DNA of 64,000 nt, from positions 7,068,001 to 7,132,000 of the forward strand of contig NZ_CP030073.1 in the NCBI RefSeq assembly GCF_003261055.1. Direction: 5' to 3'. The position numbers were made by a program, and so were the translations under genes. The notes beneath the pieces are model-generated. The model was not told where the DNA came from and did not search any database. It saw nothing but the letters and a program-made list of their open reading frames with translations. Positions 9,295 to 20,719 of the stretch are shown piece by piece (position 1 is the stretch's first letter; each line of letters opens with the position of its first letter). This DNA is from Streptomyces cadmiisoli (GTDB lineage Bacteria; Actinomycetota; Actinomycetes; Streptomycetales; Streptomycetaceae).

Positions 9295-9830
9295 CCGACA
9301 TCGAGGAGCTGCTGCTCAGCCGTATCCGCGATGTGGCGGACTACCCGGAGCCGGGGGTGATGTTCAAGGACATCACCCCGCTCCTGGCGGACCCGGCGGC
9401 GTTCACCGCGCTCACCGGTGCCCTCGCCGACGTTGCCGCGCGCACCGGCGCCACCAAGGTCGTCGGCCTGGAGGCCCGCGGCTTCATCCTGGGCGCCCCC
9501 GTCGCCCTGCGGGCCGGCCTCGGCTTCATCCCGGTCCGCAAGGCGGGCAAGCTCCCCGGAGCCACCCTCCGCCAGGCGTACGACCTGGAGTACGGCACCG
9601 CGGAGATCGAGGTGCACGCCGAGGACCTGACCGACGGCGACCGGGTCCTGGTCGTCGATGACGTCCTGGCCACCGGCGGCACCGCCGAGGCCTCCCTCGA
9701 GCTGATCCGCCGGGCCGGTGCCGGGGTCGCGGGCGTCGCGGTCCTGATGGAGCTGGCGTTCCTCAACGGCCGTGTCCGTCTGGAACCGGCACTCGCCGGC
9801 GCTCCGCTGGAGGCGCTGCTCACGGTCTGA
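9291..9830 (+). CDS. apt: Adenine phosphoribosyltransferase
   Basis: 179 residues, normal length. It salvages adenine: adenine + PRPP gives AMP + pyrophosphate. The PRPP-binding loop VLVVDDVLATGGTAEASLEL is intact, as are the N-terminal VADYPEPGVMFKDITPLL and the GLEARGFILG segment that precedes the flexible catalytic loop. It is translationally coupled to secF by an ATGA overlap. The secF-apt-relA order is conserved in actinobacteria and links purine salvage with (p)ppGpp metabolism by position. A strong terminator follows. Confidence 0.96.
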   Translation: MTDIEELLLSRIRDVADYPEPGVMFKDITPLLADPAAFTALTGALADVAARTGATKVVGLEARGFILGAPVALRAGLGFIPVRKAGKLPGATLRQAYDLEYGTAEIEVHAEDLTDGDRVLVVDDVLATGGTAEASLELIRRAGAGVAGVAVLMELAFLNGRVRLEPALAGAPLEALLTV

Positions 9831-9839
9831 GAAGCGGCG

Positions 9840-9865
9840 CGGACCGGGCTTCGGACCCCGGTCCG
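9840..9865 (+). other. 9-bp perfect hairpin just after apt
   Basis: CGGACCGGG (9840-9848) pairs with CCCGGTCCG (9857-9865) around an 8-nt loop, 10 nt after the apt stop. There is no U-tract. It may slow polymerase or stabilise the 3' end; the stronger terminator is 50 nt further on. Confidence 0.5.
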
Positions 9866-9917
9866 GGACACCGTTCCGCAAGATCGCGGAAAGACGTACG
9901 CCACTCGTACGACACCG

Positions 9918-9962
9918 CCGAGGCGGGCCCGGAGGAATCCGGTGCCCGCCTCGGTTGTTCTT
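9918..9962 (+). terminator. Intrinsic terminator after apt
   Basis: An 11-bp perfect stem (9918-9928 with 9944-9954) is extended inward by a 5-bp stem, CCGGA/TCCGG, around a GGAA loop, with one bulged T at 9943. It is followed directly by the T-rich stretch TTGTTCTTC. It separates apt from relA. Confidence 0.85.
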
Positions 9963-10070
9963 CAGGGACGGCCCTCACATCGGCCTGAAGGCGATCCCGG
10001 ACCCCGGGATCGCTACCATGGGGTCTCCGGAGCCTGACCGGGGGACCCGGATCGCGCACGAGGAGCCCTC

Positions 10071-12599
<2,529 letters not shown>

Positions 12600-12611
12600 A
12601 GGCGCACACAC

Positions 12612-12658
12612 ACACGCGGAGGGGCTCCCGTACCGAGTACGGGAGCCCCTCCGCGTGT
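12612..12658. terminator. Bidirectional terminator between relA and the DUF349 gene
   Basis: A perfect 22-bp stem (12612-12633 with 12637-12658) closes on a 3-nt loop. It lies 12 nt after the relA stop and 16 nt past the stop of the converging minus-strand gene, so it can serve both transcripts. There is no long U-tract, as is usual for Streptomyces. Confidence 0.88.
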
Positions 12659-12674
12659 CCTGCGGAAACCGGCG

Positions 12675-13904
12675 TCAGCCGCCGAACTCCTGGAGGCCCT
12701 TCAGCGCCTGGTCCAGCAGCGCCTGGCGGCCGTCCAGCTCCTTCTCCAGCTTGTCGGCCTTGGCGTTGTTGCCCTGGGCGCGCGCCTGCTCGATCTGGCC
12801 CCTGAGCTTGTCCACGGCGGCCTGGAGCTGGCCCGTCAGCCCCTCGGCACGCGCGCGTGCCTCCGGGTTGGTGCGGCGCCACTCGGCCTCCTCGGCCTCC
12901 TGGATCGCCCGCTCCACCGCGTGCATCCGGCCCTCGACCCGCGGCCGCGCGTCGCGCGGCACATGGCCGATGGCCTCCCACCGCTCGTTGATGGTGCGGA
13001 ACGCGGCCCGCGCCGCCTTCAGCTCCGTCACCGGGAGGATCTTCTCGGCCTCGCCGGCCAGCTCCTCCTTGAGCTTGAGGTTCTCCGCCTGTTCCGCGTC
13101 GCGCTCGGCGAAGACCGAACTGCGGGCGGCGAAGAAGACGTCCTGGGCGCCGCGGAAGCGGTTCCACAGATCGTCCTCGTGCTCGCGCTGGGCGCGGCCC
13201 GCCGCCTTCCACTCGGTCATCAGGTCGCGGTAGCGCGCGGCCGTCGGACCCCAGTCCGTCGACGCCGACAGCCCTTCCGCCTCGGCGACCAGCCGCTCCT
13301 TGGTCCGGCGGGCCTCCTCCCGCTGCGCGTCCAGCTGCGCGAAGTGCGCCTTGCGGCGCTTGGAGAACGCCGACCGCGCGTGCGAGAACCGGTGCCAGAG
13401 CTCGTCGTCCGACTTGCGGTCGAGTCGCGGCAGCCCCTTCCAGGTGTCCACCAGCGACCGCAGCCGCTCACCGGCCGCCCGCCACTGGTCCGAGGCCGCC
13501 AGCTCCTCCGCCTCGGCGACCAGGGCCTCCTTGGCGTGCCGCGCCTCGTCCGTCTGCCGGGCGCGCTGCACCTTCCGCTGCTCCCGGCGCGCCTCGACGC
13601 TCTCGACGAGCTTGTCGAGCCGGGCCCGCAGCGAGTCCAGATCGCCCACCGCGTGATGCGCCTCGACCTGCTCCCGCAGATGGTCGATCGCCACCTGGGC
13701 GTCCTTCGCCGACAGGTCCGTCGTCTGCACCCGCTTCTCGAGGAGGCCGATCTCGACAACCAGGCCCTCGTACTTGCGCTCGAAGTAGGCCAGCGCCTCG
13801 TCGGGCGAGCCGGCCTGCCAGGAGCCGACGACCTGCTCGCCGTCGGCCGTACGCACGTACACGGTCCCCGTCTCGTCGACGCGGCCCCACGGGTCGCTGC
13901 TCAC
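12675..13904 (-). CDS. DUF349 repeat, coiled-coil protein
   Basis: 409 residues. The N-terminal 40 residues contain the WGRVDETGTVYVRTADGEQV segment. The rest is highly charged, with several roughly 70-residue DUF349-like repeats, each with a WK/LPxxD-type or FR/AQDVFF element (TWKGLPRLDRKSDDELWHRF; EDDLWNRFRGAQDVFFAAR), followed by a Glu/Ala/Lys coiled coil to the C-terminus. There is no catalytic motif and no signal peptide, so it is probably cytoplasmic and elongated. The family has no well-established biochemical role. The GTG at 13904 is chosen because GGAGGAG precedes it on the minus strand; a further upstream start would cross a hairpin and lacks a ribosome site. Confidence 0.8.
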   Translation of the reverse strand: MSSDPWGRVDETGTVYVRTADGEQVVGSWQAGSPDEALAYFERKYEGLVVEIGLLEKRVQTTDLSAKDAQVAIDHLREQVEAHHAVGDLDSLRARLDKLVESVEARREQRKVQRARQTDEARHAKEALVAEAEELAASDQWRAAGERLRSLVDTWKGLPRLDRKSDDELWHRFSHARSAFSKRRKAHFAQLDAQREEARRTKERLVAEAEGLSASTDWGPTAARYRDLMTEWKAAGRAQREHEDDLWNRFRGAQDVFFAARSSVFAERDAEQAENLKLKEELAGEAEKILPVTELKAARAAFRTINERWEAIGHVPRDARPRVEGRMHAVERAIQEAEEAEWRRTNPEARARAEGLTGQLQAAVDKLRGQIEQARAQGNNAKADKLEKELDGRQALLDQALKGLQEFGG

Positions 13905-13920
13905 AGCGCCTCCTCCACAT

Positions 13921-13955
13921 GATGCCTGCGGGGGGCTGTGGCTCCCCCGGGCATC
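13921..13955 (-). other. Stem-loop upstream of the DUF349 start
   Basis: GATGCC (13921-13926) pairs with GGCATC (13950-13955), and an internal G-run pairs with a C-run around TGTG. It sits 17 nt before the GTG on the minus strand, just upstream of the ribosome site. It could end transcripts arriving from the cyclophilin gene or act as a leader element. There is no U-tract. Confidence 0.45.
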
Positions 13956-14039
13956 GTCCACAGTTTCGTCACCGCCAACATAGGCGACCGGCGGGTGGCC
14001 TGTCCGCATCCCGCGCGACCGAAATTTCGCAGTTGGCGG

Positions 14040-14855
14040 TCAGGATTTCGCGACGGTCGCCTTGTTGATCACGACGGTCGCGTTCGGTGCCCCGTCACCG
14101 GCGCCCGTGCTCTCACCGGCCGCGGCGATCTTCTTCAGCACGGCCATGCCCGACTCGGAGACGGTACCGAACGGTGTGTAGTTGGGCGGGAGCTGACTGT
14201 CCTGGTAGACCAGGAAGAACTGGCTGCCGCCGGTGCCCGGCTGGCCCGTGTTCGCCATCGCCAGCGTGCCCGCCGGGTAGATGTTGTCCTTGAGGCTCTT
14301 GTCCTTCAGATTCTCGTCCGGAATCGTGTAGCCCGGGCCGCCGGTGCCGGTGCCCGTCGGGTCACCGCACTGGAGCACATAGATTCCGTTGGTGGTCAGC
14401 CGGTGGCACTTGGTGTGGTCCAAGTAGCCCTTGCCGGCGAGGAAGTTGAACGAGTTGACGGTGCGCGGCGCCGCCGACGCCTTCAGCTCGACGTCTATGT
14501 CGCCGCACGTCGTCGCGAGCTTCATCGTGTAGGCGGCCGACTTGTCGATCGACACCGCCGGCTCCTTCTTCCAGGTCTGCGACTTGACCTTGCCCGCGGC
14601 CGGCTTCTCGCACGGGTCCGGCGCCTTGGACGGCGACGGGCTCTCGGTGACCTCCGCACCCGCGTTCGTCTTGTCGTCCTCCTCGAGGACGCCGGTCGTG
14701 TACAGCGCGAGGCTGCCGATCAGGACCACGCCGAGCGCCGACGCGATCGCGGCGTTGCGCGTGCGCGACTTGCGCCGGGCTTCGGTGCGCCGCTGCTGCT
14801 GCCGCAAGAACTTCTCCCGGGCGAGCTGACGCCGCCGCTGTTCCTGGCTGACCAC
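14040..14855 (-). CDS. Membrane-anchored cyclophilin-type peptidyl-prolyl isomerase
   Basis: 271 residues. A basic cytoplasmic N-terminus (QRRRQLAREKFLRQQQRR) is followed by one membrane helix (AAIASALGVVLIGSLALY, about residues 34-52), a Ser/Pro-rich linker, and an extracytoplasmic cyclophilin domain from about residue 100. Recognisable core: TVNSFNFLAGKGYLDHTKCH, GDPTGTGTGGPGYTIPDE and GSQFFLVYQDS. It should catalyse cis-trans isomerisation of prolyl bonds in exported proteins. GTG start with GAGGAG upstream on the minus strand. It probably shares a transcript with the downstream DUF349 gene (135-nt gap). Confidence 0.9.
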   Translation of the reverse strand: MVSQEQRRRQLAREKFLRQQQRRTEARRKSRTRNAAIASALGVVLIGSLALYTTGVLEEDDKTNAGAEVTESPSPSKAPDPCEKPAAGKVKSQTWKKEPAVSIDKSAAYTMKLATTCGDIDVELKASAAPRTVNSFNFLAGKGYLDHTKCHRLTTNGIYVLQCGDPTGTGTGGPGYTIPDENLKDKSLKDNIYPAGTLAMANTGQPGTGGSQFFLVYQDSQLPPNYTPFGTVSESGMAVLKKIAAAGESTGAGDGAPNATVVINKATVAKS

Positions 14856-15034
14856 CGGGTGTACTCCTCATGCGTCTAGAAAGGCGACCGGTACGCGTGC
14901 GTCCTGTGAGTCGACCGCCTGCGTGTGCCCCGTACCGTATATGGGTTCGCTGAGGATTCGGCAGCGCCGGTAGGCTCTGACGTCAGGCGCAGCCGCTGTC
15001 GACCCCGCCCGTACCGACACAACGAAGGACGATC

Positions 15035-15754
15035 GTGCTCATTGCCGGGTTCCCCGCCGGGGCCTGGGGGACGAACTGTTATCTCGTCGCCCCCGCCGCC
15101 GGTGAGGAGTGCGTGATCATCGACCCCGGCCATCAGGCCGCCGCAGGAGTCGAGGAAGCGGTCCGAAAGCATCGGCTCAAGCCCGTTGCCGTCGTCCTCA
15201 CCCACGGCCACATCGACCATGTGGCCTCGGTCGTCCCGGTGTGCGGTGCGCACGGCGTACCGGCCTGGATCCACCCCGAGGACCGGTACATGATGAGCGA
15301 CCCCGAGAAGGCCCTCGGCCGTTCGATCGGGATGCCGCTGATGGGCGAGCTGACCGTGGGGGAGCCGGACGACGTCAGGGAACTGGCCGACGGCGCGCGG
15401 CTGGAACTGGCGGGGCTGGAGTTCTCCGTCGCGCACGCGCCCGGCCATACCAAGGGGTCGGTGACCTTCCGGATGCCGGAGACCCGCGACGGATCCGACA
15501 TCCCGCCGGTCCTCTTCTCCGGGGATCTGCTGTTCGCCGGCTCCATCGGACGCACCGACCTGCCCGGCGGTGACATGGCCGAGATGCTCGACTCGCTGGC
15601 CCGCGTGTGCCTGCCGCTCGACGACTCGACCGTGGTGCTGTCCGGCCACGGCCCCCAGACCACCATCGGCCAGGAGCGTGCCACCAACCCGTATCTGCGG
15701 CAGGTGGCCGACGGCCAGGGAGCCCCCCAGCAGGCTCCCCGACGAGGAATGTGA
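15035..15754 (+). CDS. Metallo-beta-lactamase-fold hydrolase (glyoxalase II-like)
   Basis: 239 residues. The metal-binding motif LTHGHIDHV (about residues 55-63) and the downstream ligands [30 protein letters not shown] and [11 protein letters not shown] are all intact. These fit the GloB/YcbL branch that hydrolyses thioesters such as S-lactoylglutathione. Streptomyces lacks glutathione, so a mycothiol thioester or another substrate is more likely; that is inference. GTG start with GAAGGA upstream. A TAGGCT hexamer at 14971-14976 is a plausible -10. hisS follows 11 nt later and is probably co-transcribed. Confidence 0.88.
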   Translation: MLIAGFPAGAWGTNCYLVAPAAGEECVIIDPGHQAAAGVEEAVRKHRLKPVAVVLTHGHIDHVASVVPVCGAHGVPAWIHPEDRYMMSDPEKALGRSIGMPLMGELTVGEPDDVRELADGARLELAGLEFSVAHAPGHTKGSVTFRMPETRDGSDIPPVLFSGDLLFAGSIGRTDLPGGDMAEMLDSLARVCLPLDDSTVVLSGHGPQTTIGQERATNPYLRQVADGQGAPQQAPRRGM

Positions 15755-15765
15755 CGAGAACCCCC

Positions 15766-17028
15766 GTGAGCACCTTCAAGGCCCCCAAGGGCACGTACGA
15801 CCTGATCCCGCCGGACAGCGCCAAGTACCTGGCGGTCCGCGAGGCGATCGCCGCCCCCCTGCGCAACTCCGGGTACGGCTACATCGAGACGCCCGGCTTC
15901 GAGAACGTCGAGCTGTTCGCACGCGGCGTCGGTGAGTCCACCGACATCGTGACCAAGGAGATGTACGCCTTCGAGACCAAGGGCGGCGACCGGCTCGCGC
16001 TGCGCCCCGAGGGAACGGCGTCCGTGCTCCGCGCCGCCCTGGAGGCCAACCTGCACAAGGCGGGCAACCTTCCGGTCAAACTCTGGTACTCGGGCTCGTA
16101 CTACCGCTACGAGCGCCCGCAGAAGGGCCGCTACCGCCACTTCTCGCAGGTCGGCGCCGAGGCGATCGGCGCGGAGGACCCCGCGCTGGACGCCGAGCTG
16201 ATCATCCTCGCCGACCAGGCGTACCGCTCGCTGGGCCTGAGCAACTTCCGCATCCTGCTCAACAGCCTGGGCGACCAGGAGTGCCGTCCGGTGTACCGGA
16301 CCGCGCTCCAGGACTTCCTGCGCGGCCTGGACCTGGACGAGGACACCCTGCGCCGCGCCGAGATCAACCCGCTGCGGGTCCTCGACGACAAGCGCCAGGA
16401 CGTCCAGAAGCAGCTCACCGACGCCCCGCTGCTGCGCGACTACCTCTGCGACGCCTGCAAGGCGTACCACGAGGAGGTGCGCGAGCTGATCTCCGCCGCG
16501 GGCGTCTCTTTCGAGGACGACCCGAGGCTGGTGCGCGGCCTGGACTACTACACGCGGACCACCTTCGAGTTCGTCCACGACGGACTGGGATCGCAGTCCG
16601 CGGTGGGCGGCGGCGGCCGCTACGACGGCCTGTCCGAGATGATCGGCGGCCCCGCGCTTCCCTCGGTGGGCTGGGCCCTCGGCGTCGACCGCACCGTCCT
16701 CGCCCTGGAGGCGGAGGGTGTCGAGCTGCAACTGCCCGCCGCCACCTCCGTGTTCGCCGTCCCGCTCGGCGAGGAGGCCCGCCGGGTGCTGTTCGCCAAG
16801 GTCACCGAGTTGCGCAAGGTCGGCATCGCCGCCGACTTCTCCTACGGTGCCAAGGGCCTCAAGGGCGCCATGAAGAACGCCAACCGCAGCGGCGCCCGCT
16901 ACACGATCGTCGCCGGTGAACGCGATCTCGCCGAGGGCGTCGTCCAGCTCAAGGACATGGGGTCCGGCGAGCAGACGGCGGTCGGCGTCAACGAGATCGT
17001 GGCCGAACTGGAGGCCCGGCTCGGCTGA
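15766..17028 (+). CDS. hisS: Histidine-tRNA ligase
   Basis: 420 residues, normal length. Class-II synthetase charging tRNA-His. Seen: N-terminal [15 protein letters not shown], motif 2 [19 protein letters not shown], the histidine-specific [12 protein letters not shown] and the motif 3 region GGGGRYDGL with GWALGVDRT, then the C-terminal anticodon-binding domain (about 330-420). GTG start at 15766, chosen because it begins the conserved STFKAPKG. It lies 11 nt after the hydrolase stop. Confidence 0.96.
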   Translation: MSTFKAPKGTYDLIPPDSAKYLAVREAIAAPLRNSGYGYIETPGFENVELFARGVGESTDIVTKEMYAFETKGGDRLALRPEGTASVLRAALEANLHKAGNLPVKLWYSGSYYRYERPQKGRYRHFSQVGAEAIGAEDPALDAELIILADQAYRSLGLSNFRILLNSLGDQECRPVYRTALQDFLRGLDLDEDTLRRAEINPLRVLDDKRQDVQKQLTDAPLLRDYLCDACKAYHEEVRELISAAGVSFEDDPRLVRGLDYYTRTTFEFVHDGLGSQSAVGGGGRYDGLSEMIGGPALPSVGWALGVDRTVLALEAEGVELQLPAATSVFAVPLGEEARRVLFAKVTELRKVGIAADFSYGAKGLKGAMKNANRSGARYTIVAGERDLAEGVVQLKDMGSGEQTAVGVNEIVAELEARLG

Positions 17029-17035
17029 TCCGTAC

Positions 17036-17078
17036 GCGCGTGCGCCGGGTGTCCGACCAGGGCGTCCGGCGCCCGCGC
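17036..17078 (+). terminator. Terminator-like hairpin after hisS
   Basis: GCGCCGG (17042-17048) pairs with CCGGCGC (17066-17072), continued outward by a 5-bp GC stem after one mismatch (17036-17040 with 17074-17078). It begins 8 nt after the hisS stop. There is no U-tract. Confidence 0.6.
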
Positions 17079-17202
17079 GGATGACCGGAATCGAGCGGTC
17101 GGCCATATGTCCTTATGCACAGCCAACGGTGATGAGCCGGGCGCGTGCGGCAGAATGTCCCTTGCCGGAAGCAGCCCCCCTCGAAGTGACGGAATCGGCG
17201 TG

Positions 17203-17859
17203 ATGAGCAAGACGACAGTCAGGGACGTCTCCACCGAGCCCGAGCCGCAGCACGGCGCAGCCCAGGCGCGGACCGTCACCAGCAGCCGGGCCTTCGCCCT
17301 GCTGCTGGTGATCACGGGCGCCGCGGGCCTGCTCGCGGCATGGGTCATCACGATCGACAAGTTCAAGATCCTCGAGGCCGAGGCCGACGGCAAGACGTTC
17401 GTCCCGAGCTGCAGCCTGAACCCGATCGTCTCCTGCGGCAGCGTCATGAGCAGCGACCAGGCCTCCGTCTTCGGGTTCCCCAACCCGATGCTCGGCCTCG
17501 TCACCTACGGCATCGTGATCTGCGTCGGCATGAGCCTGCTCGCCCGCGCGAGCTTCCCGCGCTGGTACTGGCTGACCTTCAACGCCGGCACCCTCTTCGG
17601 CGTCGTCTTCTGCACCTGGCTGATGTTCCAGTCCCTGTACCGGATCAACGCGCTGTGCCTGTGGTGCTCGCTGGCCTGGGTCGCCACCATCGTCATGTTC
17701 TGGTACGTGACCTCGTTCAACGTCCGCAACGACCTCCTGCCGGCCCCCGGCGCGGTCAAGCGCTTCCTCGACGAGTTCACCTGGGTGCTGCCGGTCACGC
17801 ACGTCGGGATCATCGTGATGCTGGTGCTGACCCGCTGGGGCAGCCAGCTCTGGGCCTGA
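17203..17859 (+). CDS. Vitamin K epoxide reductase (VKOR) family membrane protein
   Basis: 218 residues with four to five membrane helices (FALLLVITGAAGLLAAWVI; TYGIVICVGMSLL; FGVVFCTWLMF; WVATIVMFWYV; HVGIIVMLVLT). The two redox Cys pairs of VKOR proteins are present: Cys70 and Cys78 in the SCSLNPIVSCGSV loop, and the CxxC Cys152/Cys155 in ALCLWCSLAW. Bacterial VKORs reoxidise an extracytoplasmic thiol oxidase (DsbA type) using quinone, so a role in disulfide formation is likely. GTG at 17200 directly abuts this ATG and is an equally possible start. No DsbA-like gene is adjacent. Confidence 0.88.
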   Translation: MSKTTVRDVSTEPEPQHGAAQARTVTSSRAFALLLVITGAAGLLAAWVITIDKFKILEAEADGKTFVPSCSLNPIVSCGSVMSSDQASVFGFPNPMLGLVTYGIVICVGMSLLARASFPRWYWLTFNAGTLFGVVFCTWLMFQSLYRINALCLWCSLAWVATIVMFWYVTSFNVRNDLLPAPGAVKRFLDEFTWVLPVTHVGIIVMLVLTRWGSQLWA

Positions 17860-17877
17860 CCCCGGGGCCCGGCGGCG

Positions 17878-17900
17878 TTGTCAGTGCCGTGATTTAGGGT
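17878..17900 (+). promoter_or_regulatory. PafBC-type DNA-damage promoter for rarA
   Basis: TTGTCAGTG (17878-17886), eight bases, then TAGGGT (17895-17900). It is a perfect match to TTGTCRGTG-N8-TANNNT. The rarA GTG begins 6 nt after the -10 box and has no Shine-Dalgarno sequence, so the transcript is predicted to be leaderless. Confidence 0.88.
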
Positions 17901-17906
17901 TTCAGC

Positions 17907-19262
17907 GTGGAGCCCGACCTGTTCACCGCAGCCGCCGAAGAACGCCAGGAGAAAGACCCGACCAGCAGCCCTCTGGCCGTGCGGATGCGCCCGCGCACCC
18001 TCGACGAGGTCGTGGGCCAGCAGCACCTGCTCAAGCCGGGCTCGCCCCTGCGCCGTCTGGTCGGCGAGGGCGCCGGAGGACCGGCAGGCCCGTCCTCGGT
18101 GATCCTGTGGGGCCCGCCCGGCACCGGCAAGACGACCCTGGCGTACGTCGTCTCCAAGGCCACGAACAAGCGCTTCGTGGAGCTGTCCGCGATCACCGCC
18201 GGAGTCAAGGAGGTCCGCGCGGTCATCGACGGCGCCCGCCGCGCCACCGGTGGCTTCGGCAAGGACACCGTCCTCTTCCTCGACGAGATCCATCGCTTCA
18301 GCAAGGCCCAGCAGGACTCCCTGCTGCCGGCCGTCGAGAACCGCTGGGTGACGCTGATCGCCGCCACGACGGAGAACCCGTACTTCTCGGTCATCTCGCC
18401 GCTGCTCTCCCGCTCCCTGCTGCTGACCCTCGAACCGCTGACGGACGACGACCTGCGCGGTCTGATCCGACGCGCCCTCACCGACGAGCGCGGTCTGCGC
18501 GGCGCCGTCACCCTCCCCGAGGACACCGAGGACCACCTGCTGCGGATCGCCGGCGGCGACGCCCGCCGCGCCCTGACCGCCCTGGAGGCCGCCGCCGGCG
18601 CGGCGCTCGACAAGGGTGAGAGCGAGATCGCTCTCACCACGCTCGAGGAGACCGTCGACCGCGCCGCCGTGAAGTACGACCGCGACGGCGACCAGCACTA
18701 CGACGTGGCCAGCGCCTTGATCAAGTCGATCCGCGGTTCGGACGTCGACGCGGCCCTGCACTATCTGGCCCGGATGATCGAAGCCGGTGAGGACCCCCGG
18801 TTCATCGCCCGTCGCCTGATGATCTCCGCCAGCGAGGACATCGGCCTCGCCGACCCGAACGCCCTGCCGATCGCGGTCGCCGCCGCGCAGGCCGTCGCCA
18901 TGATCGGCTTCCCGGAGGCCGCCCTCACCCTCAGCCACGCCACCATCGCCCTGGCCCTCGCCCCGAAGTCCAACGCCGCGACGACGGCGATCGGCGCCGC
19001 CCTCGACGACGTCCGCAAGGGACTGGCCGGCCCGGTCCCGCCGCATCTGCGCGACGGGCACTACAAGGGCGCCGCCAAGCTGGGCCACGCCCAGGGGTAC
19101 GTGTATCCCCACGACCTGCCCGAGGGCATCGCGAGCCAGCAGTACGCGCCGGACGCGATCAAGGACCGGGAGTACTACACCCCCACCCGGCACGGCGGCG
19201 AGGCGAGATACGCGGACGCGGTGGAGTGGACCAGGAAACACCTCGGTCGCAAGCGGTCCTGA
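17907..19262 (+). CDS. rarA: Replication-associated recombination protein A (RarA/MgsA)
   Basis: 451 residues. AAA+ ATPase of the RarA/WRNIP1 family that acts at stalled replication forks. Seen: N-terminal [20 protein letters not shown], Walker [11 protein letters not shown] (about residues 71-80), Walker [18 protein letters not shown], sensor 1 [11 protein letters not shown], and the C-terminal tetramerisation region with [20 protein letters not shown] and KYPHD-like [11 protein letters not shown]. The leaderless GTG start follows directly after a perfect PafBC-type promoter, which fits a DNA-damage response role. Confidence 0.95.
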   Translation: MEPDLFTAAAEERQEKDPTSSPLAVRMRPRTLDEVVGQQHLLKPGSPLRRLVGEGAGGPAGPSSVILWGPPGTGKTTLAYVVSKATNKRFVELSAITAGVKEVRAVIDGARRATGGFGKDTVLFLDEIHRFSKAQQDSLLPAVENRWVTLIAATTENPYFSVISPLLSRSLLLTLEPLTDDDLRGLIRRALTDERGLRGAVTLPEDTEDHLLRIAGGDARRALTALEAAAGAALDKGESEIALTTLEETVDRAAVKYDRDGDQHYDVASALIKSIRGSDVDAALHYLARMIEAGEDPRFIARRLMISASEDIGLADPNALPIAVAAAQAVAMIGFPEAALTLSHATIALALAPKSNAATTAIGAALDDVRKGLAGPVPPHLRDGHYKGAAKLGHAQGYVYPHDLPEGIASQQYAPDAIKDREYYTPTRHGGEARYADAVEWTRKHLGRKRS

Positions 19263-19270
19263 GCACCCTG

Positions 19271-19276
19271 TAAACT
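19271..19276 (+). promoter_or_regulatory. Candidate -10 box (TAAACT) for the rpsD leader transcript
   Basis: TAAACT lies 8 nt after the rarA stop and 327 nt upstream of rpsD. The base context around it is AT-richer than its surroundings. No convincing -35 is present at 17-18 nt. Confidence 0.5.
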
Positions 19277-19603
19277 CCCTCGAAGCGCTGCGTCCCGCGC
19301 CCGGCGCCCCGAAAGGGGAGTCGGCACCACCAGAACGGGACATGCAGCCGGAGCACCCGGCCCTCGGGCAGGGGACTCCAGGAGCGTCGCGCACCGTCGA
19401 ACGGTGTCGCGGGCAGCCCACCACCATCCGGGGTCCCGGAAACGGTCGGTGGGCCACTCGCGTGCTGCACGTATGTGCCCAGACCAGGGAGCGGCTGCCC
19501 GGCAGGTCCGTCAGGACCCGCGGGGTTTCCCCGGCTGCGGATTGCGACCTCCCCTAACCCTGGTGAAGCCGTATTCGCATCAGAAACATGAGGTGTTTGG
19601 TTC
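19277..19603 (+). ncRNA. Long structured 5' leader of rpsD (candidate cis-regulatory RNA)
   Basis: This 327-nt gap has no credible protein gene but many local stems: GTCCCG/CGGGAC (19292-19297 with 19336-19341) enclosing CCCC-GAAA-GGGG (19307-19318); CACCGT-CGA-ACGGTG (19392-19406); GCCCACC/GGTGGGC (19415-19421 with 19448-19454); GGTCC-GTCA-GGACC (19506-19519); and CGGGG-TTT-CCCCG (19521-19533). S4 is a known autogenous translational regulator in other bacteria, so binding of S4 to this leader is a reasonable hypothesis. I do not recognise it as a named RNA family. Confidence 0.5.
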
Positions 19604-20218
19604 ATGGCGAACCAGTCCCGCCCCAAGGTCAAGAAGTCGCGTGCCCTCGGCATCGCGCTGACCCCGAAGGCCGTCAAGTACTTCGAGGCCCGTCCCTACC
19701 CGCCGGGTGAGCACGGCCGCGGCCGCAAGCAGAACTCGGACTACAAGGTCCGTCTGCTGGAGAAGCAGCGTCTGCGCGCGCAGTACGACGTGTCCGAGCG
19801 TCAGCTCGTCCGCGCCTACGAGCGTGCCTCCAAGGTGCAGGGCAAGACCGGTGAGGCCCTGATCATCGAGCTGGAGCGTCGTCTCGACGCGCTGGTCCTG
19901 CGTTCGGGCATCGCCCGCACGATCTACCAGGCCCGCCAGATGGTCGTGCACGGCCACATCGAGGTCAACGGCCAGAAGGTCGACAAGCCGTCCTTCCGCG
20001 TCCGCCCGGACGACGTCGTGATGGTCCGCGAGCGCAGCCGTGAGAAGACGCTGTTCTCGATCGCCCGTGAGGGTGGCTTCGCCCCCGAGGGCGAGACCCC
20101 GCGCTACCTCCAGGTGAACCTCAAGGCCCTGGCGTTCCGCCTGGACCGCGAGCCGAACCGCAAGGAGATCCCGGTGATCTGCGACGAGCAGCTCGTCGTC
20201 GAGTACTACGCCCGTTGA
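19604..20218 (+). CDS. rpsD: 30S ribosomal protein S4
   Basis: 204 residues, normal length. Primary 16S-binding protein that nucleates 30S assembly. Seen: N-terminal [38 protein letters not shown], and the S4 RNA-binding domain ([20 protein letters not shown] onward, about residues 90-150). It is of the zinc-free type: the N-terminal Cys motif of some S4 proteins is absent. Monocistronic, behind a 327-nt structured leader and ahead of a terminator, away from the main ribosomal operons, as is normal in Streptomyces. Confidence 0.97.
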   Translation: MANQSRPKVKKSRALGIALTPKAVKYFEARPYPPGEHGRGRKQNSDYKVRLLEKQRLRAQYDVSERQLVRAYERASKVQGKTGEALIIELERRLDALVLRSGIARTIYQARQMVVHGHIEVNGQKVDKPSFRVRPDDVVMVRERSREKTLFSIAREGGFAPEGETPRYLQVNLKALAFRLDREPNRKEIPVICDEQLVVEYYAR

Positions 20219-20243
20219 TCCGGGCGTAGGACTTCCTGCGCAC

Positions 20244-20291
20244 AGCCCGTCGCCTCCACGCCCTTCAGGGCCGCCGGGGCGGCGGGCTTTC
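20244..20291 (+). terminator. Terminator after rpsD
   Basis: AGCCCGTCGCC (20244-20254) pairs with GGCGGCGGGCT (20278-20288) with a single wobble, followed by TTT. It starts 26 nt past the rpsD stop. Confidence 0.75.
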
Positions 20292-20719
20292 GCATGCCCG
20301 CACCGTCGATGCGCCGGGCCGACGCCCCCGGCCGCCCCGCCCCGCCGTCGCAGACGCCTATGCCCACCCCCGTGCGCCCCGGTCGTAAGCCCCCGGCAGT
20401 CCCGGCGCGGCGCCGCCGCGCCGCCGCGCGAGGCCGATGCGCCCCCGATGCACGAACCCGCCGCACCGCAGCGTCCGTTGGCGTCCGGCCGCCCCGCCGC
20501 CCCCAGGGCGGAACCGCCCGCCGCCCGCCACCGGGCGGGCACACGCCGAGATGCGGCGGCGGGCACGGAACGTGCCGATCCGCGTTCGGTCCGTACAATC
20601 GCCCTCGGCAAGTCCGCCCCGCGCCCCCTCTAATCCGGTACGGAGTCCGAGCCGCGGCGCGATAGGCTCGGTGCACGACTTTTTCGATGTTCAGGCACGT
20701 TTCAGGGAGCGGGTGCGCA
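20292..20719 (+). other. Gene-free, GC-rich spacer with candidate -10 boxes
   Basis: No credible gene: the open frames here are Pro/Arg/Ala-rich and overlap each other, as expected by chance at this GC content. TACAAT (20594-20599) and TAGGCT (20663-20668) are good -10 hexamers ahead of the next gene. Neither has a strong -35 at the usual distance. The second is the better placed, about 50 nt before the start at 20720. Confidence 0.5.

Noticed and set aside
20294..20665. Open frames in the gap after rpsD
   Set aside because: Pro/Arg/Ala-rich in all frames, mutually overlapping, without ribosome sites or recognisable segments.
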